Shown here piece after piece: positions 1 through 48,200 of a stretch of 64,000 bases of DNA. Position 1 is the stretch's first letter; the number at the start of each line of letters is the position of its first letter. The position numbers and the translations under genes were made by a program. The notes below the pieces were generated by a model that was not told the origin of the DNA, made no database searches, and was given only the letters and a program-made list of their open reading frames with translations. The stretch comes from Phorcus lineatus (lineage: Eukaryota > Mollusca > Gastropoda > Trochida > Trochidae): positions 35,757,235-35,821,234 of the forward strand of contig OV121087.1 in NCBI GenBank assembly GCA_921293015.1, written 5' to 3'.

Positions 1-279
1 AATTATATCTTTTGGCAGAAGGGTGGCTGAGTAAGTCAAACGTAAGCGAAAACCTCCTGTTGCAAACCCACTGTTACGCACGCTGCTGTATCCCCCCTCC
101 GGTTTTCCTCTTGAGGGTAAAAGGTTTCCTTTCAATAACACCCTCTTTTCACCTCGAGCAAGCCGCTGCCCCCTCAACCAAGACGTACTCTCAATCAATC
201 AGTGCGACCTTATTTCCTCTAACCACTACACCGTCTACTTCAACCACACCACATCTTCTTCAAAAGCCACCAAAGCCAA

Positions 280-720
280 ATTAATTAATCTCAACTCCTC
301 CAAAATCAAACTCTACCACACGTCTTTCCACTACTACCCTTTTCACCTCAATCACCCATACCACTATCCCTCAACTACCACATCAAATCCCAATCAATTA
401 ATCTTAACCCCTCCAAAATCAAACTCTACCACACCTCTATCTACTACTACCCTTTTCACCTCAATCACCCAATACCAATATACCTCAACTACCACATCAA
501 ATCCCAATTAATTAATCTCAACTCCTCCAAAATCAAACTCTACCAAACCTCTATCTACTACTACCCTTTTCACATCAATCACCCAATACCAATATCCCTC
601 AACTACCACATCAAATCTCAATCAATTAATCTTAACCCCACCAAAATCAAAATCTACCACACCTCTTTCTACTACTACCCTTTTCACCTGAATCACCCCC
701 AACAAAGATCCCTCAACTAC
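280..720. repeat. 113-114 bp tandem array, about 4 copies, alternating A/B units
   Basis: The anchor caaaatcaaa recurs at 301, 414, 528 and 642. Copies 1 and 3 carry ttaattaatctcaactcc, while copies 2 and 4 carry caatcaattaatcttaacccc, so the array has a two-unit higher-order pattern of about 227 bp. The strand is C/A-rich with almost no G. The ORF at 12-284 just upstream shows no gene-like features. Confidence 0.88.
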
Positions 721-1320
721 ACAAAATCTCTAAACTATCCCCTCTCCGCATTCTTGCTGCCCAAGTGCCTGTATCATGCATAATAGAGACTCGTCTCAAC
801 AGAAGCTCAATTACTCGAGGAGTCCTAGTCATGTTGAGGCAACTAAAGGAATTCTTCAATTAAGCAGGTGAGGACGGGTAAGAAGAGAGCGCTATTGTCG
901 TCCCTGATCGATTCGATAATTGACTCACAAAGTTCCCAATATCTCTGCAACCTTTGCCGTACATCTTTGCCCGTATACACAAGCAGGTGCCCGCTACAAA
1001 AGGGTAGTTTTTAAAGCAACAAGCGCCTCCTTCCCGTCAAATGGCGATTTTGTCCTGCTGACATGAATCAAGTCGTCATGTCGAGGAAGAACTTGTCCTT
1101 AAAACAAATTTAATTATCAAGCTGGGAAGACATTTCAAGTAAAGATGGGTTGCAATGAGAAGAGATTTCATCAATTGGAGGATTTCTTTCTACAAACAGC
1201 TTGCTGATTGAACGTATTTTTAGGAAGTCGTGCCTATCAAACTGGGGATTATTGGGAACAATGAGCCTATCGTGGCGGGAGTGCATGTGCGGTCACTTCA
1301 CTGGAGGAAGGCCGGGGTTA

Positions 1321-1402
1321 GGACATAGCTCAGTTGGTAGAGCGTCCACTCACCACATCCGGTAGGCCGTGGTTCTAGTCCCTAGGGGGAGGGGTGTCCC
1401 AC
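1321..1402 (+). repeat. Decayed tRNA-like sequence (pol III box A)
   Basis: ggacatagctcagttggtag is a near-perfect tRNA 5' end and box A. A degraded box B (ggttctagtcc) follows, and ggaca pairs with a later tgtcc. The T-arm does not fold well, so it is a tRNA relic or SINE head rather than a functional tRNA. Confidence 0.55.
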
Positions 1403-1538
1403 AGTATCTGATTAAAGAGATCTCGATGTTTTTATAGTTACATTGGAATTTTATCTATACAGTCGTCAGAACAAATAGGAGTTGATAGTATTTGAGGCTG
1501 CTAGTATATAATTATTGAAGGCAGAGTAAGCAACGACA

Positions 1539-1745
1539 TTGTGGCTGTGCATTGCGGTGAAACCTGCGAGGGTACACTAAAACTTACGAGCCATGGGTGG
1601 TATTGCGATGATATTCAGTGTAGCATTGCACCCAGACCATACAGTTCTCTATTGCAGACAAATTTGCCGAGCCCCTGGTGAGAGTCGAACACCGAACTTG
1701 ATGACCCGAAGTCAAACGCGCTAATCACTGCGCTATCCGGCCCGC
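1539..1745 (-). repeat. tRNA-derived SINE (minus orientation)
   Basis: On the minus strand it starts ggccggatagcgcagtgatt (box A) and has a box B-like gtgttcgactc within 60 bp. The body then ends in a block that recurs at 20490-20560. The shared block reads, on the plus strand, cattgtggctgtgcattgcg with gtgaaacct following. Confidence 0.65.
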
Positions 1746-3920
1746 CCTTAATAGAATTTGATAATTTGTATAATATTTTCACAGGCTGTTTTTGATTTTC
1801 GAAAACAAGTAGTTATCGGGCAATGTCAGATGTTTTGAGTTTTTAAGTTAGTATCAAAGCCAAAATATGTCATGAAAATAACTTAGTGTCTGTATTTTTA
1901 GCAAGAGCGCTGCTAAGTTTTTGTATACTTCGTTCATGTAAACGTGCATTTATGCTGGACAAAATACGTTAGAGATATTGCCAATTAAGCTATAATATTT
2001 TCTTCAGGTACTCAATGTTAAGACATATCATTACTGATAATTTCACATTTTTTACATATCCCTAATTATTTTTGTCCACTATAAAATCTCGCAGATCGTA
2101 TCAAAATTGTTTTGGTTGCAATTTGAGGGGAGACCATTTAAAAGATAAATGTTCTTCTCAGATTGAATCGATTTTTGTTTCCCTCAATTTGTTCAAAAGA
2201 AATCGATGATAGATGCCCATGTTTAAAAAGCAAATCAACGCAATTCCGTTATCTCAAGTCACGCTGCAGTAAGAAGTATCGTTCTATTTTTATGATTTCT
2301 CTGTAATTTGTGTACATTACAATTACGAGGTAAGACGTTAATGACTGAAATTAGAATTTCATTCATATAAAATTTTGGATTTCAAGTGACAATCTTACAA
2401 TGAATGTATTTGTGTTTGTAAACAGCACGATCATTCACTATCCATTTACTCATTGACAACTTTTTTCATAATTAACAGTGAAGTGGCCTGGTACTTTTGG
2501 TTTCACATGTTAACAAATATTATGTGAATATAAGCTATTATTACAAAATCTATGCATGATTTATGCATAAAAACAACGAGCAGCAAAGCTATTAATATTT
2601 GCTAAAACTGACAATAATCTTGCACGGGCATGACATAACCCATGTAATTAATAATCCTTTGTCACATAGACTAATGTAGTCTTGTATGTATTAACACGTG
2701 TAACGTTAATTATAATCACCAACAATTTTAATTTAAATGAGTTTCATTCCCTCACAAATTGAAGTATCACAACATCGTTGTGCCTTTTGAAGGTATGAGT
2801 GAAAGTCACGTGATGAACTGTGAGTGCGTAACATAGGCTACAAGAGTCAAACCATGATAATCTACCAAAGCGCACCTGCCCAGAGTGGCCGATCTTGGAG
2901 GTGCCAAATTACTTCCGTAAACATCGCTAATTAACTAAATTACTTCTATTGCTTTTCAGTTTGAACCTTAGAACTAGACAGTGGCTGGCGAGTAATCATG
3001 AATTCCGAACAATTTACTCCTATAAGTACACATGCGACATTGAGACACGGGATGATATGAGTTACTATATAAGTAAATAGCAGAAAGGCGTAAAATTTGA
3101 AAAATATATGCTGTAGATTTCTTTCTAACTTATTATCATAACGTTTTTAAATGAAAATGAAACCCCAAACATGTTTTCAAATGTAGAAGCAGTGAAAGAA
3201 AACGACTTTGAAACGTTCCAGAAAAGTCCCAGAAACGTTCCAGAAGCAATTTCGAGTAACAAGGAATGCTCACAGTTGAAGGAAATATGCATAGTTCTGG
3301 TCATCAAATTACTTTAAAAGACTTCATTTGTTCATCAGTCAATTCAATCATCAACTAGAATTATATTTGCAATGTTACACATCGAGAATGTGATTTTGAA
3401 TTAGAATTGCATACAATAAAGTCATCGTACATTTACTAAATCAAAAATTCAATTGTTATTTCTTATTGGTAAAAATACATCTTTTCAATACTGATACTGA
3501 TATTTAAAAAAATTCAAAGCTTATAATGAACCAGGTGTTCGAAAATTTATATATTATATATTATATTTTTTAAACATAATTATCAGAATTTATCATTTAT
3601 GACAAATTCTGGAATTAACAACTCCCGCTCTCTACAGATCTGAACATTCAGTCAACGAGGAGGATTTTACAGCCTCTTTACAGGCAATAGTTAGTAATAT
3701 GTAAAACTGACACATACTTAGAACCCATTATCATATAAAATATTTGGCTACATCATATAAAATGGTAGGCCCAGTCCGTTTTGCATAAATCACTATTTGA
3801 ATGAGTATGAGCACATTTGTAGGTTCTATTAATCAGAAAATAAGACGGTTATCCAAGCCAAATTTGTATAAGGTCTATAAAGTATGTAGTTTATCTATAA
3901 GATATTGCTAAGGAACCTAC

Positions 3921-38817
<34,897 letters not shown>

Positions 38818-39886
38818 CTGTGAATAGATACGTCAAGATAATGGCTGTGCACATATACGTAAGTACTTTGGACAATCATACACAATCATACATCAAGGAC
38901 GTTTTCGCACATGGTCCATAGGATAAGGATCAGTGAATTTAAGGACCTACATAACACCAGCGTATCCGCGTAGCTCCTGCTTCACCCTGACAGCCATCAA
39001 TGCAAATATATCGTATCGCTGACAGACGGTTACTCATGACTATTGATGGCATATTTTCTTTTATCAATTAAAATTTCGTTATGGCAAACTGCCTCAAAAC
39101 CCTGCATCAATCAACCGGGTACAGCCGCGGTTCCTGTATGGGAGTCTTTTCGTTTACTCGTTTTATGGAGATCGATACATATGATTGTGTATGATTGTCC
39201 AAAGTACTTTGCGTATATGTACGAATTAGGGACAGTACAATATGAGTATTTTGTATAAATAATCGCTTTCGTGTTATGTAATACAAATTAAAGAGAATTT
39301 ATAAGTTTATAAAAAGTTAAAATATTTCCGTACTTATATATCGAAACATAACCAGTGCAATATGTTTCATATGTGCACTTATCATTTTTGCATAATAAGC
39401 AATGTCTCTGCACGGTTTGCAAAAACCAAAATAGAGATAATTGAGATGATAATGATTGTTACAGGAGTACTGCACATAAGAGTAATCGATGAAAAATTTA
39501 ATAACCAAACTCATTAATTAAAGAATAAGCTCAGGAAGCAAGACAGTTCTGTATAAAATAATCTTCAGTAATTATGATACAATCTCACCAGCATCTGTGT
39601 ACTTAACGTGATTAATGTATTAGATAAAACTTTATTAATGATTTTACAGACAATAGTAACGGCATCATCTAGGTTTCTTCTGAAAAGGTTAATAACTTAA
39701 AAGCTTAGTCATGAAATATTCATCAACAAAAGGTCCTTTTTCAATCGGATATTTTATTTTTTAATAGAAGATAGGGATAAAAATGACTGCTTATTTCACC
39801 AACAATTTGTTTGATTAGGTTTGCAAATTATTGCAAGCAACGTGCTATTGTAAAATGTCTATACTTCTAAAATGTTCTATATCCTT

Positions 39887-40140
39887 GGTGATGTCAGGTC
39901 ATTGTAATGTCATATCAATAGTGATGTCAGGTCATATTTAGGTGGTATCAGGTCATAGTTAATGTCACATTAAAAGTGATGCCAGGTCATAGTTAATGTC
40001 AAGTCGTTGGTGATGTCAGATCATGAGGCTGAAATAGTGTTGCAGATTACTGAAATGTTATATTGCTTGGGATGTCAGAACATTGTGATGACATTTTGTA
40101 CATAATATCAGGTCATAAAGATGTCATTTTGTTTGTGATT
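39887..40140 (+). repeat. Degenerate tandem repeat with TGATGTCAGGTCAT unit
   Basis: The phrase gtgatgtcaggtcatagttaatgtca and variants recur about seven times with variable spacing. Confidence 0.7.
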
Positions 40141-40598
40141 CAAACCATTGAAAAACATGGGAACACATTTTCGGATGATAAATTCGATTTTTAATTTGTA
40201 CATATTACCATTAAACAATCGTTTACCACAAAAATAGTTAAGATCGTTCAATTGTAGGTATATCAATCTATCATAAGGCGACAAAGATCTATGTACATCA
40301 ACTTGTACACATTACACACATTTACAACTCAGTAAACTACTTCAAAATTGATTAAGAACACCAATACAGAATTAATCAAAATACAGAAAGCGATCCATAA
40401 TGCTTGACAATGATCATTTTCTTGAGCTTAGTATCAGGTTCAAAAGACAGTACTTTGTGCACTTAGGTCATACAAGAACTATAAAGCCGATCCAACAATG
40501 AAGGAAGATAAATCAAAGTCCCCGACAGTATACGACAATGTAACACATTGTTTATATAAGAAGTGTGAAATAAAAACACTTGGTGTAAATGTTTACAC

Positions 40599-40757
40599 TA
40601 GTGGGCTGTTTTGTTGATGGATCGACCTGCACGTTAAGATAATACCGTGACGTCACAGAGCAAGTCGCCACGTTTGTCACTTTAGCATCTACGAGACTAT
40701 GGTAGCAAACAGAGCAGCATTGATTCGTCTGTTGGGACAGTATCAGATCACCATCAT
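40599..40757 (-). CDS. Candidate additional upstream exon (phase 1-1, cysteine-rich)
   Basis: The frame is open from an acceptor-like atccatcacag to a donor-like CCACTA|gtgtaa. It is 159 bp, phase 1 to 1, with no stops, and contains LSQQTNQCCSVCYHSL and VTNVATCSVTSRYYLN. The phase would fit between a signal-peptide exon and exon 38496-38817. I do not recognise the domain. Donor strength is modest, and the block contains a TGACGTCA that also recurs in repeats nearby. The exon is possible but unproven. Confidence 0.22.
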
Positions 40758-40929
40758 CTGTGATGGATAGTGCAGTTATGATACTAATCAACTAACGTAG
40801 GCAGGTCAATCTTATAGGTCTTTACGATGATGAAACATACAGTGTTCCTTATACCAAATGGCGTTTAACACTTAATATTTGAATCCTATGTTTGTCTTTG
40901 TGTCTGCATTAAATAAATTTCAAAAATTT

Positions 40930-41105
40930 CGTTTAAGGCATTGGCGCGCTCCACTCTCCGGTTTTCGATCATAAATCAAGACCTTAACCTTTTAATGTCC
41001 CTAAACTGAACTGATAAGCATCAAATTTGTAATTTTCAGAATCAACATTTACATTTCGCTGAAATCATACCAAAAAGTTTGACATTTTGACTCCAACAAC
41101 ATACT
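40930..41105 (+). repeat. Fragment related to the 12617-13016 MITE interior
   Basis: ccactctccggttttcgatc and gactccaacaac correspond to ccactgtccggttttcgatc and gactccaacaactca at 12909-13000. The ORF 41049-41309 (-) starts in this repeat and is not called as a gene. Confidence 0.55.
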
Positions 41106-42483
41106 CTGTGTCTCCTCTGTGTTAATATCCTCTTGTATGAACGGTCTGGTGTCTGTGGTCACAGCACAAAATGTTATAAGGTTATATGATGTGTTACAAT
41201 ACATTACGTGCACTTTGTAACATAAAGAAAAATGTTGATGAAAATAATGATATAGTTTTCCAAGATATCGGTATGTTACACATTCACTCGTTGTAAGGTA
41301 GACTATCATTACATTTAAAGTTCATATTTACAGAATACGTGATGTTAAAAACTATCATCTTTTTTATCATTATACTTTATCAGCATAAAATCTTAAGTCC
41401 CAACAACCAAAAGGTGTACTTTTTTGTCACTAAACTAAAAACAGCATGTTCTTAAAATGTTCATGCGATTATTCATCAGTACCAACAAAACTGCAAATCG
41501 TATCATATTCCCTCTACTTTACGAAATCATGACATCTCATGACATCTTGCGAACAGGTTTAATAAGTGGTTCATTTGTATTACCTGAGAGATCATTCGGT
41601 ATTTAAGTCGAACCACTGTACAAATCAACAATCACAGCCATTATTCGGATTATATTTGAACACACCGCTTTAATCAAGTTTCCAACTTCTAAATATCAGC
41701 AATGGAACATGGGAATTTTTCATACCTTTTAACTATATATTTATATGATTATACTTGTACTACCTCTTACTCAATCTGACCATGTGACGTTTACAGTATG
41801 ATCTAGTCTGTAAGATGGCTAAAGTTTGTTTTTTAGAAAAGGGTATCGTTAAACTGATTACTAAGTATAATACAAATAAAAACACGATGCCAGTTTCCAG
41901 AATGTTAGAATATTGATTATTTTGATGAAACGCTTTTCGTTGAATAGCGTGTGTGTGAAATTCGTCTATGTTTGAATGTTGGCATGGCATAATGTTGCCG
42001 AGGTGAAGTGTATATCAGTAAGTTATCAACAGATACCGCCAAGTGCAATTGTTTCTTTTGGATTCCACCTCCAGGTCATGTAATTGTATTTGCTCTTGTG
42101 CAAAAACATCACATAATGGACAAATTTCGTCTAAATCGATGTCAAGGAAGAGAGAGAAACAAAAACACAAATTATAACAATTGTTTTTAAGTTCGTCATT
42201 TTGGTCTCCTTGTAGACCCACAATACTTTTCTCTGTTGAGATGAAGTGCAGGTTACACAGATTGTGTAAATGTAATTAACCTCACTTTATAATGTACTTT
42301 AACTTAATGGTCACAGTAACTTCAAATCTTCAACCATTACATCGATATATATTTCCAATTATCAATATTTATAGTTAAATCATCCTATTGTCAAATTTCG
42401 AAGTGAGTATCTGTTAAAAGATCAACACAATTTTCAGTTAGATTAAGAAAGAAATTGTATTGTCTATCCAACAATCAATCAAT

Positions 42484-42905
42484 TGATAAATCCGTCCATC
42501 CATCCATCCAACTATCTATCTGCCCATCAATTCATCCATCTATCTATTCATCCATTCAACTCTCCATCTACCTTTTAACCCATCAATTCATCCATCAATC
42601 CATCCATCCATCGACCCATCAATCCACCAATCAAACCATCCAATCATTCATCTTTCTGTCTCTCTTCCCTTCAATCCATTAATCCAACTATCCATCAATT
42701 GATCAATCCGTCCACCCACCCACCCATCCAACTATCTATCTACCCATCAATCAATTCATCTATCCATCCATCTGTCCATCCATCCATTTATCCATCTAAC
42801 TTTCAACCCATCAATTCATCTATCCATCCATCAATCTAACCATCCAATCATCCAGCCATCTGTCTTTTTACCCTTCAATCCATCCATCCATCCATCCACC
42901 CGTGA
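42484..42905 (+). repeat. CATC-type tetranucleotide array, degenerate
   Basis: Long stretch of catc/atcc/caat units with interruptions. The 75-codon ORF over it (Ser/Ile/His/Pro-rich) is an artefact. Confidence 0.9.
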
Positions 42906-43399
42906 GCATCAACCCACGCTAATTTGAAACTATCATCTCGTCCATCAGTCCTTAACCTACTTTCTGCCCTTATCCATAAAACATTAATCTTTCAATTTTT
43001 TTATCTGTCTATTTACTAAGTTTCAAATAATATAGAAACTCAACCTAGCCAGACCAACTGTGAAACTTACTCATTTTGGACGTTTTATAAATGATAAGGA
43101 CTCGAGCTAGGCTAGGAAAAGCTAACAATTTTCTTTAACATGTATCTCTTTACAAGTCCTCTGGAGACATTTGACTCTTTATAGAAATAATACATTTAGA
43201 CATCATTCAGTTTTTTGTTTGTTTATAAATTTCAAGAAGAAATTTAAATACCCAACTACCATTATTATTCTATTCTACCATTCCATCAGATTATCTATTC
43301 ATCCATTTTGTATCCTGCTCCCATCCCTATTGATATCATATCCCTTTTCATCCCTTTCACTATTTGTTCCTTCTTTCCAATATATGTTTTATCCTTTCA

Positions 43400-43850
43400 C
43401 CCAGAGCTACGCAACCTTTGAAGTGAGGGCACCAGTTGAAGTTAGTAAAAACGCTATTCAAGAAAGAGAATACATAAAGTCAATAAGGATTTTCTTACGA
43501 ATATAGCAAAATGAACGACATTGCTTAGAAAAAACAAGAAGTTTCAAAGAATGTTTTATTCCGTCACCCAAAGCAAAGTGACATTAAATACGTAACAACA
43601 AAAGTTTAAATAAGTACATGTAATCTAGCTAATTAAAGAAAATACATATATTCAATAAGGATTTTCTAAGGTATACAGCGAAATGAACGGCATTGCTTAG
43701 AAAAACTTATCAATATTACTTTCTCTCTCATTGCAAAGTAACCTGTTTAGCCACAGCACGAGTTCAAGTAAGTAAAACAGCTTTTTAAAGAAAATACATA
43801 TTTTCTATAAGGAGTTACAGAGAAATGAACGACATGTCCATACGAAAACA
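43400..43850 (+). repeat. Three degenerate tandem copies, about 150-175 bp
   Basis: aaagagaatacataaagtca / aaagaaaatacatatattca / aaagaaaatacatattttct, each followed by ataagga and aaatgaacg..cat, with preceding caagt..gtaaaa blocks also shared. Confidence 0.65.
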
Positions 43851-45059
43851 CACCTCTTGTAACAATATTTTTAAAGAGCCATGTCTATTCAATACACAAC
43901 CTTACATACTGTCACAGTAACACATGGTTTATGTGTTAAATGCCAATGCCAAGGTTTCCCAGGTAAATCAATATTTCATCAATCATAATAAGTAAAGTCT
44001 ACATCTAGTTCCATCGCTTAGTCGTGACAGATAACTGATAATGTTTTCGGGTTGACAGATTTCCAAGCACAGTGTCTTCCTAGTCTCTAGTGTATCGGGA
44101 TATTGGAGGTCGATGTTTGCAAAAAGCCTCTATTGTCTGTGCACACCGACTAATTACCTGCCCATTACAGGTAAGTCTGGCTAAAGCTAGAAAGATTAGT
44201 TCAAGAATGTGTACGTAAGGTTTATTGGTGAGGCGTACCTTGAAGTTAAAATCTGATGTTTTTAAGAAAAAAAAAATATATATAATATAATACAATATAT
44301 TTAATTAACAAGTATATAAACCAATCACATAAAACAGTTTGATTAATCAAAAGATATGAAAGTCGAGACAAAAAGGGTAGAAAGTGGTGAAAATGTTCAG
44401 AGAAGATATAAATGAATCAATGACGATCAGCTATTCATCAGGCGTAAACGATAATCGTTAGCATGTCTTTCCCAACAGACAGCACATGTCATGGGTTGGT
44501 AAGGATATTGTAGGGATGTGAGAGAACGATGGTCCAAGTCTAATAAATATCCAGTCAAATCTTCTTATGAAGACTACTCCGGGTTAATGGATAGAGGTGT
44601 CACATACTTAAATATCATATTTATATTCACACTGGAACACAATTGGCATGGGTTTGTGAAACATCTGGGCAAAAAATGAAAAAATAAAATTAACTTATTT
44701 TCTTTAATAATTTCATTTAGAAATATTCTTTAAAATAATGTAATATATGTTATAACGTTAACCATAATTAACTATTTTGTCTTATTTTTCCGGAAACAGG
44801 TTTGATTGATATTTCATTGATGACATATGAAATTAGGAAAGAATTAATTTTTACCCAAAGCCCATTTTTTGTAATGCAAGAATTGTCTCCGTCATACCAC
44901 ATATATTTACCTTGCATATGTAGTATAGATATAATCCCGTAACATATTAATCCAAAAGTACTGTTTGTAAAGTGACAATTTTGAAATCTAAAAAAAATGA
45001 TGATTGTGCATAGGAAATAATGTATGAATCATAGTCTAGATTTATTAATCACTTGAACT

Positions 45060-45290
45060 CAAGTCTATTAATCTGGTGAATTCTAGTCAATAAATTATAT
45101 GGTCTCTAGTCTTTTATTAATATGAATTCTAAACTAACAATACAATGAATCTTGGTATATTGAGTATATGAATTCTAGTCTAATAATGCAATGAATTCTA
45201 GTCTGTCAATCATATCAATTCTAGTCTGTCAATCATATCAATTCGAGTCTTTCAACCATATCAATTCTGACATACCTATCAAATGAATAT
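45060..45290 (+). repeat. Degenerate minisatellite, about 25-bp unit
   Basis: atgaattctagtct / tatcaattctagtctgtcaa recurs roughly nine times. Confidence 0.75.
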
Positions 45291-48200
45291 AGTTTGTTCA
45301 TCATATAAATGTTAAACCATTTACCAAATTACCATCTAAAAATGAAATCCCTAATGATGAAAATGGGACAAACATAGTCAAATTGTTAATCATGCGCAAT
45401 GGAATGACAAGGTGAAAAGAAGATTAAGAGAATAAAAGGCAGAAAAACGATGGTGTTTACATGTATATCACACGACATGACCCAATGATGTCAAGTCAGA
45501 GAGTATTGAATTAGCTAAATTGTTCTGCAAACTTTATGACAGAATTGATTCTGAACGTGGACATAACAATGGGTCGGTGAGGTGATGTGTTTGCCCCTAC
45601 AATGACGGCCTGGTAGACTACTCCGGCTCCAGTGGATATTTGATTGTAGTTAGTTGTAATGCATTAGTTTAAGCAAGGTTAACGGATCATAACTATAACA
45701 TCACAATCAAACCAATTATTCGTAAAAATTCTTTGTTCAAGCATGCACTAGTGGAGCTAATTGAATCGGATAACTCTTGGTAAACACAATCAGAGGGGAA
45801 TTGTTCTTATAGTTCAGTGGAGAAAAGCTTATACTTAAATAGGAAACATACAGTTACATTTTAATGGTAATAATCATAATTGTAATGAAACAATATCAAT
45901 TTGTGCACATTATTGTCAGCTCAGGGGTAATTAAAACCAAAGTGACTGGGTTTTTTTTATCATAGACTGCATTTTACATATGATAAAGATGTTCATTAAA
46001 TGCTTGATGAAAGGTATCTTCAATTTAAGAATATGAATTAGAATAGCAATGGTTATATGAGAATAAATAAATAAGCACCTCACAGTTTCAATATGGCAAA
46101 CATGAGATTCGTTCTAACAAAAATTAATAGTGTTAATGACAAAGAAATACAATTCTTAATATTAATAATTAATACTCATGCAGGAATAACGCAAATGATA
46201 GTAACAACTGTTGAAGAATATATGTGATCAATAATATTACAATGTTACATTTCTTCATGAAAATGCGATGACTTTAAAACTATTACACATATTGAAAAAT
46301 CTTGGTGCTTTTTAATCGACTCTATTACCATTTCGTCGTACAATTATGATTGCATTGAATAATCAGATGCATCATTAATTTCATGAAATGGCAGTTGGAA
46401 ATTTCAAAAACGTGTTCCCTTATTGTTTTTTATCAATCGAATATAATTGTTTCAAAAGTTGTCATAATTTTTTTTACTTTTGATATATGGAAACAGCTGT
46501 GGGACATTTAATAAGGGAACGTGTTCAATGAACAGTAGACCTTCATCAACTCTTGGCACTTTCAATCGAACCAATTTAGAAGTAGAAAGCCAGCAGTGGA
46601 GACCCTAAATAGCTGGCATCGTACTAAGCGTTCTTTAGCCCTTGTATGAGGTAACACAACTCCATATTGGGAGGGATTCGAGCAATATCCAGTGCCATTC
46701 ATACAAACATGTCGTCTCCCTCATACAGGAAGTGCTTTGGTTGAGTACATTTCAACTGCGCCAACAACTTCTTTGGTCAAATCACGTGAACAACCTTGCT
46801 ACTTCCGGTTCCGAGTTAGACAAAAGGAACCCGGATGTAGGGTGGTCCGGATTCGATCGAGTTGTGAATTGATCTCTACAGGGAGACAATAAGGTACATT
46901 AACTATTTTTGTCTGATCATATTTGTACAGCCTGGTGTAAAAGACTGTGTGTATTTGGTTACACGTTTATGATGTTTTATATTTGAAAGATTCCTAGTAT
47001 TGACTGAGTATTATTGTAGGATGATAAATGGATCTTGTTTTTATCATGTGTTCCTTGACATTTGACTCTTTTTTGAATTCTTGTTTACGTTTTATTATAG
47101 GTTGTATGAGACATATTACTCCTTAACAAACGACTCCGTGGTTTAACTATTAACGAATTTGAATTGTCTTCGTAACCAGTGATGTTAATGAAATCTCACC
47201 AACTCCCATTGGCTAGGAAATGAGCTGGCCAGCAGGTTGTTATTTCTTTTGGGATTTTAAGGATTTATAAAGTCTTTCAACAAACTGTTTTGACTTTTCT
47301 CCCTCACTAGGCGGAGGTATCTGTCTCAGCCAAATTTGTTGTCCAGTCTCTTATATACGATACGATAAATAATAAATCTTTGACGTTTTAAGAGGTATAA
47401 CATTTATAGAAAATATCTCAATGCTCCCTTATACAAAAATGTTTATGTTCAGTTTTTGGGTATATTTTTTAAATCGTTGTAGTGAGTTTACTTTGGGCAA
47501 ACTTTTCATGATCCTCGAAAATCTTTCCACAATTAAAAAGTTGACATTTTGATGTATATATAAGTGAAAATGTTTCACCTTGAATTGAATCTCGTGATGA
47601 CAACATTGTAACTGGAAGAAGATAATATTTCGCCAAAATAAAAATTGAGACTCGGACATAACCTTAACTTATACACCTTACTATTAAGTCGTCATTTGTC
47701 CATACTTAACTTTGAGCATTAGGGGCGCTAAACGGATGCTGGAGCAACTAAGCGAGATCTACCTATCTTCGTCTTTTGATATAAAATCAGTTGTTCTATT
47801 GGGAAGTTAATTGCAGTATCAACTCCTTTGATATTTTTTTATGGCAAAATACACTTCTTTCCATCGTCTTCATCTTTCGTTTCTACTTTCTACTTCCTAT
47901 TCTTCAGAATTTTTCTCGTTTATACGAACATTTGAAAAACATTATATGTATATAGGTATGTAGTCATATTAGGATATACCCCTTTGGTGTCGTGTTGACA
48001 TATAGCTAGATAGATATTTACATAGGTACAAAGGTACAAATTGTATTGAAAATGTGCGTCTTAAATGTTGCCATGAACACATGGAATGCATCTATACAAA
48101 AGTTATTTTTAATTGGTTATGACGTAACTTTCATGTTAACATGCACTTGTATTGAAAATGAATTTAAAGATGAAAACATAATACCAACATAACCTGTAAT

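Larger units (their letters stand above)
1..3920. other. Region beyond the last traced exon: repeats, no gene recognised
   Basis: Apart from the tandem array and tRNA/SINE sequences, this is AT-rich unique sequence. I looked on the minus strand for a phase 0 continuation exon and found none with good splice sites. An open stretch below 2889, after an acceptor-like ctctgggcag, is too weak to call. Confidence 0.5.
38818..42480. other. Upstream flank of the main gene, no confirmed gene
   Basis: A signal-peptide exon in phase 1 is expected somewhere upstream on the minus strand. I found no convincing one. The region holds a degenerate TGATGTCAGGTCAT array and a MITE-related fragment near 40930-41100. 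Confidence 0.45.

Noticed and set aside
1321-1402. Functional tRNA gene
   Set aside because: Box A is good, but box B and the T-arm are degraded and no valid anticodon arm forms.
41049-41309. 86-codon minus ORF, looks partly protein-like (acceptor-like site at about 41155)
   Set aside because: It overlaps a dispersed repeat fragment shared with the 12617-13016 MITE, and no compatible donor was found.
41760-41990. Minus ORF with a hydrophobic stretch (IVFLFVLYLVISLTI) as the missing signal-peptide exon
   Set aside because: There is no ATG close upstream of the stretch and no phase 1 donor after it.
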